In this document: in pieces, positions 50,028 through 59,706 of the stretch | How positions within the stretch are numbered: position 1 is the first letter of the stretch | Layout of the letters: every line of letters begins with the position of its first letter | Program-made: the position numbers and the translations under genes | The notes under the pieces: model-generated | The model's input: the letters and a program-made list of their open reading frames with translations, nothing else | Told to the model about the DNA's origin: nothing | The model's database searches: none | From: Bdellovibrionaceae bacterium UBA2339 | GTDB taxonomy: Bacteria; Bdellovibrionota; Bdellovibrionia; Bdellovibrionales; JAMPXM01 | Assembly: GCA_002344785.1 (NCBI GenBank) | Contig: DDUL01000009.1 | Location: forward strand, 7,506 to 71,505 | Direction of reading: 5' to 3' | Length of the DNA: 64,000 bases

Positions 50028-53000
50028 TCAAATTTTCGGCGGCGAAGCCAGGGTGCTATCACTCAAAACCGGACTTCGGGGAAGTCGGATGAGAATTTGG
50101 CGAGGCGGACCTGGACGTAACTCAAATGTGCCACCGTGCTCATGAACGATTTGTTCGGCCACGGTGAGATCCAAATTCTCCAGTTCGCTCTTCGGCGCCT
50201 CTCGGCGCTCACCGGTTGTGCCATTTGCATCGATTCGGGCGCCCTGGACCTCGGTCGAGGTCACAGAGTTTGTCGCCGACGAAGCGCTTGGACTTCCAAC
50301 TTCTTGGTGAAGACCTTCAAGCTTCAAGCCGATCTCGAGTCGTAGCATCTGCGCTTCACCTGCAGATGACGACAAAGCGGACTCGTTGCTTGCGCGACGT
50401 TCAGTCGCCAGCCGCAAGCGAATCACGTGATCACGAAGCTGACTTGGCACAACAGCCAGTAGGGCCGCTCGCACGGCTTGCGCCAAAGGATTGAAGTAAC
50501 CCGTGATCTGCGCAGCTTCCAACTCAGGCGCGACCTCCACCGTAAAGCGCACGCCACGCGATCGCGTTTGGAGCTCGGTGATCTTGATGGCTTGTCGGAG
50601 AATGTCCATCAGTTCTTGGGGCGAGGCCTCGGCCTCATGACTTCGCCGGGTGAAGCCAAGCAAGTCCTGCACGATCTGACCGCAGCGGCGCGTACCCGCT
50701 TCCATCTCTTTCAACTCCACTCGCAGCTCATCGCGCTGCTGAGCAGTTTGAAACTCGAGGCGATCCAAATCCATGAGCAAGAGTTGAATGTGGCTCAACA
50801 TACCACCGATGGGGTTGTTCAACTGATGCGCGATACTTGACCCGATGGTGCCCAGCTCGGCCATCTTGGAAGACTCAAGAATTCGCCGCTCAAATTTGAG
50901 AGACTCACTGATGTCGCGATAAAGGTGCACGAAAAGACTCTCGCCACCCGCATCGCTGCCGCCTTCGACGTCGGCCTCGCTCGACAAATATTGAATGGGG
51001 CGGGCCGAGGCCTCAAAGGTGAGGCGTTCGCCCTTTTGCACTTCGTGAATTCGAAACTGTCGCGGTGACGAAGTCGACGGCAGGCGACCGCGATGTCCGT
51101 CGCGATCTTCAGCGACGGGGCAGCCCTCACAAGCTGTGCTCCGCCCGAACATCACGCGATAGCAGACTTGCCCGATCATGGTTTCGCGGGTCAGACCAAA
51201 CTGCTGGGCCCTTTGCGCCAAGGCCCTGTTGCCGCGAACCAAACGTAGCTGTTCATCAAACACCGCAACCGGGTCGACGATGGCATTGAATGTCTCTTCC
51301 CACTCGCGTTTGATCTGTTCCAAGCGAACTTTGGTCTGCAGGCGTCGCACCGCGAGCGCGACAGCTTCACCAACACTCGTCAGTAAAGCGCGTTCGTCGG
51401 AGCGGAACGGACGATCCGCTGTTCGACCAAAATGTAAATGCCCCAACGGTGTGGGGCCAACTTCTCCAAGTGAAATGGTGTGAACGTGATCCGCGAGTTG
51501 CCCCAACGGTGCTGGGTTCTCAAGGCGGCTGAGGCTCTGAAACGCGATTCTCACCCAGTTGACACCAGGAAATTCGCCAAGCGCTTGCAACAGCACGCGC
51601 TCCATTTCGGCGACGCCCTTCGCGAGATGCACACCCGTGAGCGCCCGCTGAAGAACTTCGTTGCGGCGCTGTGAGGCCTGAAGTTTCGAAGAACTCTCCG
51701 CAAGTTCATTTCGTCGCGAAAGCACCCGCTGCTCCAATTCGCTGGAGAGTCGCTCAAGTTCTTCATTGTGAGCGTGATAAAGCTGGAGGCTTTCGCGATT
51801 CTGTCGTTCCTCACGCGCTTCGCCGCTGGCCTCGAAAAGTTCCTGAAGCAGGTGTTCGCGATTTTCCCAGCTCGGGATCTGCGCCCAGATGCGAAGACCG
51901 CGCGATGCCAATAAAGTCTCTTCACTCATCGGTCCGACGAGTAAACATTGAGTTGGCAATCCGGAGACTTCCAACTTCGACAACAGATCGCGCAAAGCTC
52001 GCGCTTCGCGACCGGCGCAGCCCGCATCGATCGCGATGGCGTCGGCGGCAAACGAATTCAAGTCCAATCCTGATCCGTCACGCAGCATGGGCTCAAAATC
52101 GCGACGAAAATCCTCAAGCGAAGTGAAATGATCAGCGCCCCACTCTTCGGCCAGTTCGTGAAGTTCGGTGCCACCGATCAACACAATCGATGAACTGGCG
52201 GCCTTTGAGCCGACACCGGTGGCCCGGGTGGGTGGGGATGTGCGTGGTTCCGCACTCGACGGTAAAACGAGGCGCAGGCCCTTTTGGGCTTCATCGAGAT
52301 TGATGAAACTGAAGTCAGGGCGCTCGTGGGCTTGAATGGGAATCATTGGCGCGTGTTCGCCCTGCTGAATCCAGATCGTTTTCCAGCCGAGAAGTTTGGC
52401 CTCTCCCAAGTCGGTGTCGACGCGATTACCGATGGACCAAAACTCAATCACGGAAGACGCGCCGGCCATCGCCCGCTCGCGCTCTTCGATTTCGCGAAAG
52501 GCCTTATGCTTATGTTGGCTTCCGCTTTTGACGACCTTCACGCTGCGAAACCCTGTCGGCCAAAAGTTTTGGATGAAGAGTTCGACCTTTCTGAGCTGCG
52601 TGCTTTCATCGCCGGCGGTGACCAGGTGAATCTGTCCGCGTTCGGTGAGAAATCGTAAAAAATTCTCCGCGCCGAAGCTCGGGATCACGCTTTCAACTTG
52701 CCGCACGTAAAAGGCCTCTCGCGCGACGCGAATCAATTGATGCTCGCCGCCTTGGCTGCCTGTCGAAGCGCGTGGCGCCGTGCTCGCTCCAGCTCCCGGG
52801 CCTGAGTCGGGCGCCGAATTCGCCGAATCGAGCGGCAACAGTCCGACGGCGTGAAGTGTCTGAGCCCACGGATCACGCCGTGGTGCTTCGATCAGCGCCG
52901 CGCGCCGCGCGGCCAACAAATCTGCGGCCTGAACTGGCACATGCACGGCGCGTGTGAGTGCGGCGGCCACGTCTTGCAGCGCCACGGGCAAAAGGAAGTC

Positions 53001-53069
53001 CGTCGTCGGGATCAAAGTGTCATCAAGATCCAAGATGAAGTGTCGGGCGACGGATGAGGTTTCTTTCAT
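50028..53069 (-). CDS. HAD hydrolase-GAF-PAS-histidine kinase fusion
   Basis: 1013-aa cytoplasmic multidomain protein. Residues 1-250: a complete HAD phosphohydrolase (FILDLDDTLI with the nucleophilic Asp, LVTAGDES, KVVKSGSQHKH, SIGNRVDTDLGEAKLLG). About 300-430: an alpha/beta domain of receiver-like size. Then a coiled coil (NEELERLSSELEQRVLSRRNEL), a GAF-like domain (about 495-590), a PAS domain (FNAIVDPVAVFDEQLRLVRGN) with a CxxCPV motif, and a HisKA helix with His in SSIAHQLNNPIGG near residue 742. The HATPase-like region lacks the canonical N-box Asn and the DxGxG and GxGxGL boxes, so ATP binding is doubtful. The start is fixed by the ATGA overlap with the carboxypeptidase gene. Confidence 0.85.
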   Translation of the reverse strand: MKETSSVARHFILDLDDTLIPTTDFLLPVALQDVAAALTRAVHVPVQAADLLAARRAALIEAPRRDPWAQTLHAVGLLPLDSANSAPDSGPGAGASTAPRASTGSQGGEHQLIRVAREAFYVRQVESVIPSFGAENFLRFLTERGQIHLVTAGDESTQLRKVELFIQNFWPTGFRSVKVVKSGSQHKHKAFREIEERERAMAGASSVIEFWSIGNRVDTDLGEAKLLGWKTIWIQQGEHAPMIPIQAHERPDFSFINLDEAQKGLRLVLPSSAEPRTSPPTRATGVGSKAASSSIVLIGGTELHELAEEWGADHFTSLEDFRRDFEPMLRDGSGLDLNSFAADAIAIDAGCAGREARALRDLLSKLEVSGLPTQCLLVGPMSEETLLASRGLRIWAQIPSWENREHLLQELFEASGEAREERQNRESLQLYHAHNEELERLSSELEQRVLSRRNELAESSSKLQASQRRNEVLQRALTGVHLAKGVAEMERVLLQALGEFPGVNWVRIAFQSLSRLENPAPLGQLADHVHTISLGEVGPTPLGHLHFGRTADRPFRSDERALLTSVGEAVALAVRRLQTKVRLEQIKREWEETFNAIVDPVAVFDEQLRLVRGNRALAQRAQQFGLTRETMIGQVCYRVMFGRSTACEGCPVAEDRDGHRGRLPSTSSPRQFRIHEVQKGERLTFEASARPIQYLSSEADVEGGSDAGGESLFVHLYRDISESLKFERRILESSKMAELGTIGSSIAHQLNNPIGGMLSHIQLLLMDLDRLEFQTAQQRDELRVELKEMEAGTRRCGQIVQDLLGFTRRSHEAEASPQELMDILRQAIKITELQTRSRGVRFTVEVAPELEAAQITGYFNPLAQAVRAALLAVVPSQLRDHVIRLRLATERRASNESALSSSAGEAQMLRLEIGLKLEGLHQEVGSPSASSATNSVTSTEVQGARIDANGTTGERREAPKSELENLDLTVAEQIVHEHGGTFELRPGPPRQILIRLPRSPVLSDSTLASPPKI

Positions 53070-53851
53070 GACTTCGCGCCTCGATCGCTCAAGTCGCGAA
53101 AGATCTCTTGCATCCCCAAAGCAAAGCGCGGCCACACTTCATCCAAATCGCGAAGCCCATTGTGACGGTCGCGCTCTTCAATGCAAATCACAGGAATTCG
53201 TAAATCGTGCCACGCATAGCGACTGAGTGAGCCCGGCGTTGGATAACCGATTTCGGGTTTGAGTTCGTAACCAGAAGCGCGCGCCAAGCGCTCACCATCG
53301 AGCAGCGCGCGATCACCCGTAGCCACAACACAAGGCTCCCATGAATGACAATGAATGATGAGTCGCGGATTGAAATCGCGAATCAACTCCACCACGCCTT
53401 GAACTTCGATTTCGCTCGCGGCCGACGGACCAGGATTGTAGCGCTCGCCTTTGCTCGTCGTCGTCCAATCCGACGAGGGGTAGTTCCGATTCAAATCCAC
53501 TCCGCGCCCATTCACGCGTTGATCCGCGGCGAAGCCGTCGACATTCAAGCAAGGAATGAGAAGCCAAGGACACAGTGTTTCGCCTGCGGCCTCGGCCGTC
53601 AGCAACCATCGCAGCGTCTCTTCGGCCAAGCGCACGCCTTCAGGTTCATCGCCGTGCACGCCGCCCATGAGGAGAATTGGCCGAGTTCGCCGCAATCCAT
53701 CCACGTTCGCCGAGGCGAGTAACTCAATCGCGGTTCCGCGCGAGGTTTTTTTCCAACATGGCCAATGCCGTGTTGTGGACAAAAGGGCACGAGGCGCGGG
53801 GCGCGTGGCGCCGCTCGGCCTGGAAACTGGGGAATTGCCGCGTTCATCCAT
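53066..53851 (-). CDS. M14-family zinc carboxypeptidase (MpaA-like)
   Basis: 261-aa metallocarboxypeptidase. Zn ligands: HxxE in MGGVHGDEPEGV near residue 66, LNRNYPSSDW substrate region, IIHCHSWEP (third ligand His near residue 165), and the catalytic Glu in PVICIEERD near residue 225. The GGVHGDEPEG and RGVDLNRNYP pattern is that of murein-tripeptide amidase MpaA and related gamma-D-Glu-meso-DAP peptidases, so a role in cell-wall peptide recycling or prey-wall digestion is possible. No signal peptide is seen, favouring cytoplasm. Divergent from glmU, coupled to the HAD-kinase gene. Confidence 0.87.
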   Translation of the reverse strand: MDERGNSPVSRPSGATRPAPRALLSTTRHWPCWKKTSRGTAIELLASANVDGLRRTRPILLMGGVHGDEPEGVRLAEETLRWLLTAEAAGETLCPWLLIPCLNVDGFAADQRVNGRGVDLNRNYPSSDWTTTSKGERYNPGPSAASEIEVQGVVELIRDFNPRLIIHCHSWEPCVVATGDRALLDGERLARASGYELKPEIGYPTPGSLSRYAWHDLRIPVICIEERDRHNGLRDLDEVWPRFALGMQEIFRDLSDRGAKS

Positions 53852-53908
53852 AACTCGATTTTGCGGATTCCTTGCCGCACTTGTCGAGCGGCATTAACCT
53901 GCAATGCG

Positions 53909-55492
53909 ATGTCAAAACACGAAAAGTCCAAAAGCTCGCCTCTTTCTGCTTCAGCCTCGTCCTCAAGTTCGGATCGGGGCGGAGGAAAAAGTGAGGCTCA
54001 AGATCCCAGTCGGGCCGCGTCGGGCAAGTCGCAATCCGCGTTCACGCCACTGACGGCGATTGTCCTCGCCGCCGGCAAGGGCACGCGCATGAAGTCGCCC
54101 TTGCCCAAAGTCCTACATCCTGTCGCGGGATTGCCGATGATCATGCGCGTGATGACAGCGGCTCGCGATGCCGGCTGCCGCGAGCTGCGCATCGTTGTGG
54201 GTCACGGCGAAGCTTTGGTTCGCAAAGTTGTCGAGCCTCTTGGCGGACTGTGCTTTCAGCAGAAAGAGCAGCGTGGAACTGCGGATGCCGTGCGGGCCGC
54301 CGACATCGAGTCGATCGAAGGACTTGTGCTGGTTCTTTGCGGAGATGCTCCGCTGGTGACCGCCGATGATCTCAAGGCTTTGGTCCAGGAATTCAAAGAT
54401 CGTCGCCTGGATGTCGCCGTCATCACCTCTCGCCTGAAGCGACCCGCTTCTCTCGGTCGCATCATTCGGCAGCCCTTGGGATCCGTCGACGGACCGCTGC
54501 GCGCGATTGTCGAAGCCAGTGATGCCTCGGCGGAAACTCTGCGCGTGCGCGAAGTGAATAGCGGCGCCTACATCCTCAAGGCTGAAGCTCTGCGCGAGCT
54601 TTTGCCACGCATCGACAACAAAAATTCCAAGGGCGAGTTCTACTTCACCGACATCATCACGCTCGCGATCGAAGCTGGACACAAGGTGGATGCGCTTCGC
54701 ACGCGTCCCGCTGTGGCGTTTGGCGTGAATTCACAAGCTGAGTTGGCCGCGGCCTCGCGCGTGGTGTTCAACCGCAATCGACAGCGTCTCATGGCCGAAG
54801 GCGTGGTGATGTTGGATCCGTCGACGGTCTACGCCGAGGACGAAGTGCAAATCGGCTCAGGCAGCGTCGTGTATCCGAACGTCATGCTTCGCGGGCGCAC
54901 GCGAATCGGCGCCTATTGTGTGTTGGAGCCCGGCACGCACATTCTTTCGTCGACTCTCGGCGATGGTGTGCATGTGAAGTCAGGTTGCTACATCGATCAC
55001 GCGCAGCTTGAGAATCGCGTTTCGATCGGACCTTACGCGCATCTGCGACCGGACACGATTCTTCGCGAAGAATCGCATGTGGGTAACTTCGTGGAAATGA
55101 AGAAGACCGACTTCGGCGCGCGCTCCAAAGCCGGTCACCTGACTTATTTGGGCGACGCCACGGTGGGGCAAGATGTGAACATTGGTTGCGGAACCATCAC
55201 CTGCAACTATGCGCCCGACCGTAAAAAGTATCGCACCATCATCGGCGACGGCAGCTTCGTTGGCAGCGACGTGCAATTCGTCGCGCCGATCAACATCGGT
55301 AAGGACGCGACCATCGCATCGGGATCGACGATCACCGAAGACGTCCCGGAGCGTGCGCTCGCGATTGCGCGCGGTCGGCAAGTGAACAAGCCCGAGTGGT
55401 CGCCCAAACGCGATGTGACGACGTCGGCGGGCGGTGAGCCGTCGGTGACTTCGACCACAGCGCAGTCCTCGTCGACGGACAAGAAACGCTAA
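53909..55492 (+). CDS. glmU: Bifunctional UDP-GlcNAc pyrophosphorylase / GlcN-1-P acetyltransferase
   Basis: Makes UDP-GlcNAc for peptidoglycan and lipopolysaccharide. Pyrophosphorylase domain: LAAGKGTRMKSPLPKVLHPV near residue 52, QQKEQRGTADAV near 123, and a Gly-rich end. The C-terminal left-handed beta-helix carries acetyltransferase residues (FVEMKKTDFG, HLTYLGDATVG, NIGCGTITCNYA). 527 aa, longer than the usual 455 because of about 45 Ser/Lys-rich residues at the N-terminus and about 40 Ser/Thr-rich residues at the C-terminus. The ATG at 53909 is chosen; the longer frame overlaps the divergent peptidase. Followed by glmS after 14 bases, so the operon supplies the whole pathway. Confidence 0.97.
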   Translation: MSKHEKSKSSPLSASASSSSSDRGGGKSEAQDPSRAASGKSQSAFTPLTAIVLAAGKGTRMKSPLPKVLHPVAGLPMIMRVMTAARDAGCRELRIVVGHGEALVRKVVEPLGGLCFQQKEQRGTADAVRAADIESIEGLVLVLCGDAPLVTADDLKALVQEFKDRRLDVAVITSRLKRPASLGRIIRQPLGSVDGPLRAIVEASDASAETLRVREVNSGAYILKAEALRELLPRIDNKNSKGEFYFTDIITLAIEAGHKVDALRTRPAVAFGVNSQAELAAASRVVFNRNRQRLMAEGVVMLDPSTVYAEDEVQIGSGSVVYPNVMLRGRTRIGAYCVLEPGTHILSSTLGDGVHVKSGCYIDHAQLENRVSIGPYAHLRPDTILREESHVGNFVEMKKTDFGARSKAGHLTYLGDATVGQDVNIGCGTITCNYAPDRKKYRTIIGDGSFVGSDVQFVAPINIGKDATIASGSTITEDVPERALAIARGRQVNKPEWSPKRDVTTSAGGEPSVTSTTAQSSSTDKKR

Positions 55493-55506
55493 AGAGGCAA
55501 ACAAGT

Positions 55507-57405
55507 ATGTGCGGAATTGTCGGCTACTGGGGAAGCAAAGATCCGAAGCAAGTGATTGTCGATGGCCTCAAGCGCCTCGAGTATCGCGGCTATGACAGCG
55601 CGGGCATCGCCGTGCTGGATCAAGTGCAAGGGCAGCCGAAGTTTCGTGTTGTTCGCGCGCAAGGCAAGCTCATGGAGTTGTCGCGTAAGCTCGAGCAGGA
55701 AAAGTTCTCCGGACAGATCGGCATTGGTCACACACGTTGGGCCACGCACGGTGTCCCGAGTGAGCGCAATGCGCACCCGCATTCCATCGGCGGTGTGACC
55801 CTCGTGCACAACGGCATCATCGAAAACTATCAGGAGATTCGTCAGGAGCTGGCAGCACAAGGGAGTCAGTTTCTCTCCGACACAGATTCAGAGCTTGTCG
55901 CACATTTGCTGTCTCACGAAGTGAAGCAGACAGGTGATCTGCATGCGGCGGTCTTGAAGGTGTGGCCGCGCCTGATCGGCGCCTACGCGATCGTCGCCGT
56001 GTGGGAGCAACAGCCCGACGTCATGGTCGCGTTCAAAAACGGCCCGCCGCTCGTGCTGGGTGTTGGTGATGGTGAAATCGTTGTCGCGAGTGACGTGCAG
56101 GCCATCATCTCCACCACCAAGCGCGTCGTGTATCTGAATGACAACGAAGTCGTGAAGGTCAAAGGCGCAAATTACGAAATCACGGATCATCAAGGTCGGA
56201 AGCTCAAGAAGGACATCGTCACCATTGATTGGTCGGCCGACCTCGTTGAAAAAGCGGGCTTCAATCATTTCATGCTCAAGGAAATTCATGAGCAACCTCG
56301 TGCCGTCGCCAATGCCATGGCCCCGCACGTCGACCTGGAGAATCAAAGCGTTCGCCTGACCGGCTTAGGTTTTTCCGCACAAAGCTTCGATGAAATTTCC
56401 AAGCTCGACAGCAAAGTCGATCAAGCCTTGAGCTTTGAGAAACTCAAGAACATCGATCGCATATTCATCATCGCTTGCGGAACCAGTCACTATGCCGGAC
56501 TTGCTGGCAAATATCTCATCGAGCAAATCGCGCGCATTCCCGTTGAAGTGGATATTGCCAGCGAGTTTCGCTATCGCGAGCCCTTCATTCCGCCGCGAAG
56601 TTTGGTGCTGGTGATCTCGCAATCCGGCGAGACGGCCGACACCTTGGCCGCGCTTCGATTGGCAAAACAAGCGGGCGCGCTCACGCTCTCCATCTGCAAC
56701 GTGCGCGCGTCTTCGATCGATCGCGAGGCCCACGGCCATCTGTATATGAATTCGGGACCTGAAATCGGCGTGGCCTCAACCAAGGCGTTCGTCTCAACAC
56801 TCGCCGTGCTGAATCTTTTTGCCTTGCAACTGGGTAAATTGCGCTCGCAGTTGGATCGCGATCGCGAGCGGCGCTTTCTCGATGCGTTGCTGGGCACGCC
56901 CGCGCAGATGGAAGCCGTGCTGGCCTACGATTCATTTTTCGCCGAGGCCGCGGCGACTCTCAAAGCTTACCGAGGCATCTTGTTCATGGGTCGAGGCATC
57001 AACTACCCCATCGCCCTAGAGGGTGCTTTGAAACTTAAGGAGCTCGCCTACATGCACGCCGAAGGCTACGCAGCCGGCGAGATGAAGCACGGTCCGCTCG
57101 CGCTGATCGACGAGCGCATGCTGATCGTGATGGTTTGTCCCTCTGACAAAAATTACGAGAAGACCTTGTCGAATTTAGAAGAGGCCAAAGCTCGCGGCGG
57201 CAAAATCATTTCCATCGGCACGGGCGACAACTCACAGTTAAAGAATGTCAGCGATCACTATCTGTCCTTACCCAAGGCGGAGTGGACGGTGAATCCCATC
57301 CTCGAGGCCATTCCGGTGCAATTGCTCGCGTATCACGTGGCCAATGCTCTAGGACATGACGTGGATCAGCCGCGCAATCTCGCCAAGTCCGTAACGGTCG
57401 AGTGA
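55507..57405 (+). CDS. glmS: Glutamine-fructose-6-phosphate aminotransferase (isomerizing)
   Basis: First step of hexosamine synthesis: fructose-6-P + glutamine to glucosamine-6-P. 632 aa, slightly longer than the usual 609. The class II glutamine amidotransferase domain starts MCGIVGYWGS with Cys2 as nucleophile, and RLEYRGYDSAG follows. Two SIS domains: IIACGTSHYAGLAG, VISQSGETADTL, then GRGINYPIALEGALKLKEL and the C-terminal RNLAKSVTVE. All typical features are present. In operon with glmU. No glmS ribozyme-like element is visible upstream. Confidence 0.98.
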   Translation: MCGIVGYWGSKDPKQVIVDGLKRLEYRGYDSAGIAVLDQVQGQPKFRVVRAQGKLMELSRKLEQEKFSGQIGIGHTRWATHGVPSERNAHPHSIGGVTLVHNGIIENYQEIRQELAAQGSQFLSDTDSELVAHLLSHEVKQTGDLHAAVLKVWPRLIGAYAIVAVWEQQPDVMVAFKNGPPLVLGVGDGEIVVASDVQAIISTTKRVVYLNDNEVVKVKGANYEITDHQGRKLKKDIVTIDWSADLVEKAGFNHFMLKEIHEQPRAVANAMAPHVDLENQSVRLTGLGFSAQSFDEISKLDSKVDQALSFEKLKNIDRIFIIACGTSHYAGLAGKYLIEQIARIPVEVDIASEFRYREPFIPPRSLVLVISQSGETADTLAALRLAKQAGALTLSICNVRASSIDREAHGHLYMNSGPEIGVASTKAFVSTLAVLNLFALQLGKLRSQLDRDRERRFLDALLGTPAQMEAVLAYDSFFAEAAATLKAYRGILFMGRGINYPIALEGALKLKELAYMHAEGYAAGEMKHGPLALIDERMLIVMVCPSDKNYEKTLSNLEEAKARGGKIISIGTGDNSQLKNVSDHYLSLPKAEWTVNPILEAIPVQLLAYHVANALGHDVDQPRNLAKSVTVE

Positions 57406-57411
57406 GGAAGG

Positions 57412-57428
57412 CCGGGGGCTTGCCCCGG
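57412..57428 (+). terminator. GC-rich hairpin after glmS
   Basis: CCGGGG-GCTTG-CCCCGG lies six bases after the stop. It lacks a T tract (TCTCGACC follows), so it may be a stem that stabilises the mRNA end or a weak terminator. Confidence 0.35.
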
Positions 57429-57550
57429 TCTCGACCATAGTCCCGACGGCCACTCGCCCGATATTCGATTGATAAAGTGAAGGCATTTGGACTCGCCTCG
57501 ACTCTGCAGGCTTTCCCCTCATGCGGTCCACTCAGTTAAACTGAAGCTCT

Positions 57551-59005
57551 ATGAAAATTCGCAATCTTTCGTTGTTGATAGTCACTTCGATGTTGATCAC
57601 CTCTTGCGTTTCTAGCCCCAATAGCCATGAGCAAAGCGCCAAGAGCCAAGCTGATCACAGCACGCACCCACTGCGCCGCGAGCCCGCGCAAGATCCAGCC
57701 TCTAACATTCAAGCCGTCGCCACTTTCAATCGCGTGCTGAATCGCCCATCCGGAGCGCAAGATGTTCGGCGCGAGTTCACAAAGTGGATCAGCCTGCAGG
57801 CCGTTGCCGATGAGGCCATCGCCAAATTCGACACGGAGTTAAACGCCAAGCCGGATCTCGATCTCGTCGACTCCGATCAGTATTTGCGACTGTGGGCCAT
57901 TCGCTCCATGGTCGACGAGCAGAAGGAACTTCTCTCGGATCTCATGGTGGGTGGCGCCATCGAGGCGAGTCTCGAAGCGCAGCAGGGGCAAATTTCGCGC
58001 GACGTGCGCCAGCGCTTCGAACAGGTTTTTCACACCTTGGATCGTCTGACGGTGATGCCCAATGTGGCCCATCGAGCGGCCATTGCACCACTCATGGATC
58101 ACACCTTGGAGCGCTACCAAAACATGGAATTGAGTGCGACACCCTTGGCCGCGCCTTATCTCGCTGAAGTGCGCACGCGCATGCAGCGATTTGCTTTCCC
58201 CAGCCTGGATCAAGAATTGGAGTTTCGTCGCGTCAATGCGGCGGCGATTTCGCGCTTCAACCGCATGCAGACCACGGCGACACGCTCGCTTCGACCCGAA
58301 ATCGAGCGCCGATTCCAAGCCATCAAAGCTTCAGTGCGCGCCGATCGCTCGCCACAGTCGATCGGTCCAAGCTCAGGCTCGGGCGGCAACATCAATGGTC
58401 GCGAGTTTCCTCGCGGTGTTTGGTCAATGACCTATGATGACGGCCCAGGTGGCCCGACCGCAGCGATTCTCGATGCGCTGAAAGCTCGGCAAATGCCTGC
58501 GACTTTCTTTTGGCTTTCGCGACTCGCTCCCAATTATCCGTCGATCGTTCAGCGCGCGAAGAATGAAGGTCACGAGTTGGCCAATCACTCGCACTCGCAC
58601 GCCAATCTGCCTACGCTGGGTGACAGTGGACTCGATCAGCAGATTCTCGAGAGCACGCGAATTTTGGAACGCACCTACGGGCAGCCACTGCGCTTCTTCC
58701 GTCTGCCTTACGGAAACGGCGTGAATAAGTCCGCCATCCGCAGCCGAATCGCGCAAGCCGGCTTGGTGCATGTGATGTGGAATGTGGATTCGCTGGATTG
58801 GCAAGATCGCAATCCTGAAAGCTGTGCCGCGCGAACCATCCGCCAAATCAATGCGCAAGGCCGCGGCGTGATTCTGTTTCATGATGTGCACACCACGACG
58901 ATTCGCGCCTCCAGTATTGTGATGGACCATTTGCGTGCGCAAGGTGCGCGAGTGGTGACGGTCGGTCGCGCCGTCGATGCTGTGAATCGAGGGACGACGC
59001 CGTGA
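57551..59005 (+). CDS. Polysaccharide deacetylase (NodB-domain) lipoprotein
   Basis: 484 aa. The signal peptide ends in the lipobox LITSC, so it is a lipoprotein. The N-terminal half is a helical domain of unknown function. The C-terminal NodB domain (from about residue 295) has motif 1 TYDDGP, motif 2 HSHSH (NHSHSHANL, zinc ligands), motif 3 RLPYGNG, DSLDWQDR and FHDVH. It deacetylates GlcNAc in peptidoglycan or another polysaccharide in the periplasm. Some Bdellovibrio use such enzymes to mark prey or self walls, an analogy only. It is translationally coupled to the next lipoprotein (GTGA). Confidence 0.92.
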   Translation: MKIRNLSLLIVTSMLITSCVSSPNSHEQSAKSQADHSTHPLRREPAQDPASNIQAVATFNRVLNRPSGAQDVRREFTKWISLQAVADEAIAKFDTELNAKPDLDLVDSDQYLRLWAIRSMVDEQKELLSDLMVGGAIEASLEAQQGQISRDVRQRFEQVFHTLDRLTVMPNVAHRAAIAPLMDHTLERYQNMELSATPLAAPYLAEVRTRMQRFAFPSLDQELEFRRVNAAAISRFNRMQTTATRSLRPEIERRFQAIKASVRADRSPQSIGPSSGSGGNINGREFPRGVWSMTYDDGPGGPTAAILDALKARQMPATFFWLSRLAPNYPSIVQRAKNEGHELANHSHSHANLPTLGDSGLDQQILESTRILERTYGQPLRFFRLPYGNGVNKSAIRSRIAQAGLVHVMWNVDSLDWQDRNPESCAARTIRQINAQGRGVILFHDVHTTTIRASSIVMDHLRAQGARVVTVGRAVDAVNRGTTP

Positions 59006-59706
59006 TCAGAAGCCGCGGTTCTTTGATATTCCTGACACTTTGGCGAAACGCCCCGAGAAGCTTACTGATGATGGGGCTGATCGTGAGCGTCGCCGCTTGC
59101 GCCTCCAAGCCCATCGTCGCTCCGCCACCGAAAGAAGTGGAAGGTGTTCCCGATACAGTTTTGCAGCCGCTCACTTACTTACAACTGAATGCGGCTGCGA
59201 ATGTGTTTCGCGTCGCCTTCGACCGCAGTCTCGATTCTTGGCAGGGTGCTGTGGACGAGGCCGGTTTGAAATGCGCGATCAGTGGACCGATGGCCGAGCG
59301 TGCGCTTGCCGCACTTCGACCTTGGCTGGATCAGCGAGCCGCGGAAGAGGCGACGAAGCTCACCGACAATCCGCAGAGCTACAAGTTGCCGGCGAGTACG
59401 GAAAGCTGCGCGCGCGATTGCAGTTGCGTGGCTTCGCTGCGAATTCTTGAAGCTGTGCCTGAAGACAATTGGAAAAAGTCGAGTTTCAAGAACTGGCGGA
59501 AGACTCGTCAGCGTCTTGAGCAGCTCGCCGAAGTGGAATCGCCCGAACAGGTGGAGATTTGTGCTGAATCACAAAATTGGATTTGCTCAAGTGAACTCTA
59601 TAAATCCCTAGTGAGCGCTGAACCCAAATCCACAACCGCAGCGCCCGCGGCCCCTTCGGGGCCCAAGCCAACGTCTGCGCCCAAATCAGGGCGTACTGGC
59701 CGCTAG
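59002..59706 (+). CDS. Lipoprotein of unknown function
   Basis: 234 aa. Signal peptide with lipobox SVAAC near residue 34. The mature part has six cysteines (LKCAI, ESCARDCSCVA, EICAESQNWICSS) suggesting disulphides, and an Ala/Pro/Ser-rich tail. GTG start overlapping the deacetylase stop, so it is co-translated with that enzyme and may assist it. No family recognised. The 3' end overlaps the convergent galE by 21 bases. Confidence 0.8.
   Translation: MIRSRGSLIFLTLWRNAPRSLLMMGLIVSVAACASKPIVAPPPKEVEGVPDTVLQPLTYLQLNAAANVFRVAFDRSLDSWQGAVDEAGLKCAISGPMAERALAALRPWLDQRAAEEATKLTDNPQSYKLPASTESCARDCSCVASLRILEAVPEDNWKKSSFKNWRKTRQRLEQLAEVESPEQVEICAESQNWICSSELYKSLVSAEPKSTTAAPAAPSGPKPTSAPKSGRTGR

Noticed and set aside
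57412..57428. glmS riboswitch or ribozyme signature near glmS
   Set aside because: Only 14 bases separate glmU from glmS, too few for the ribozyme, and the hairpin lies downstream of the gene.
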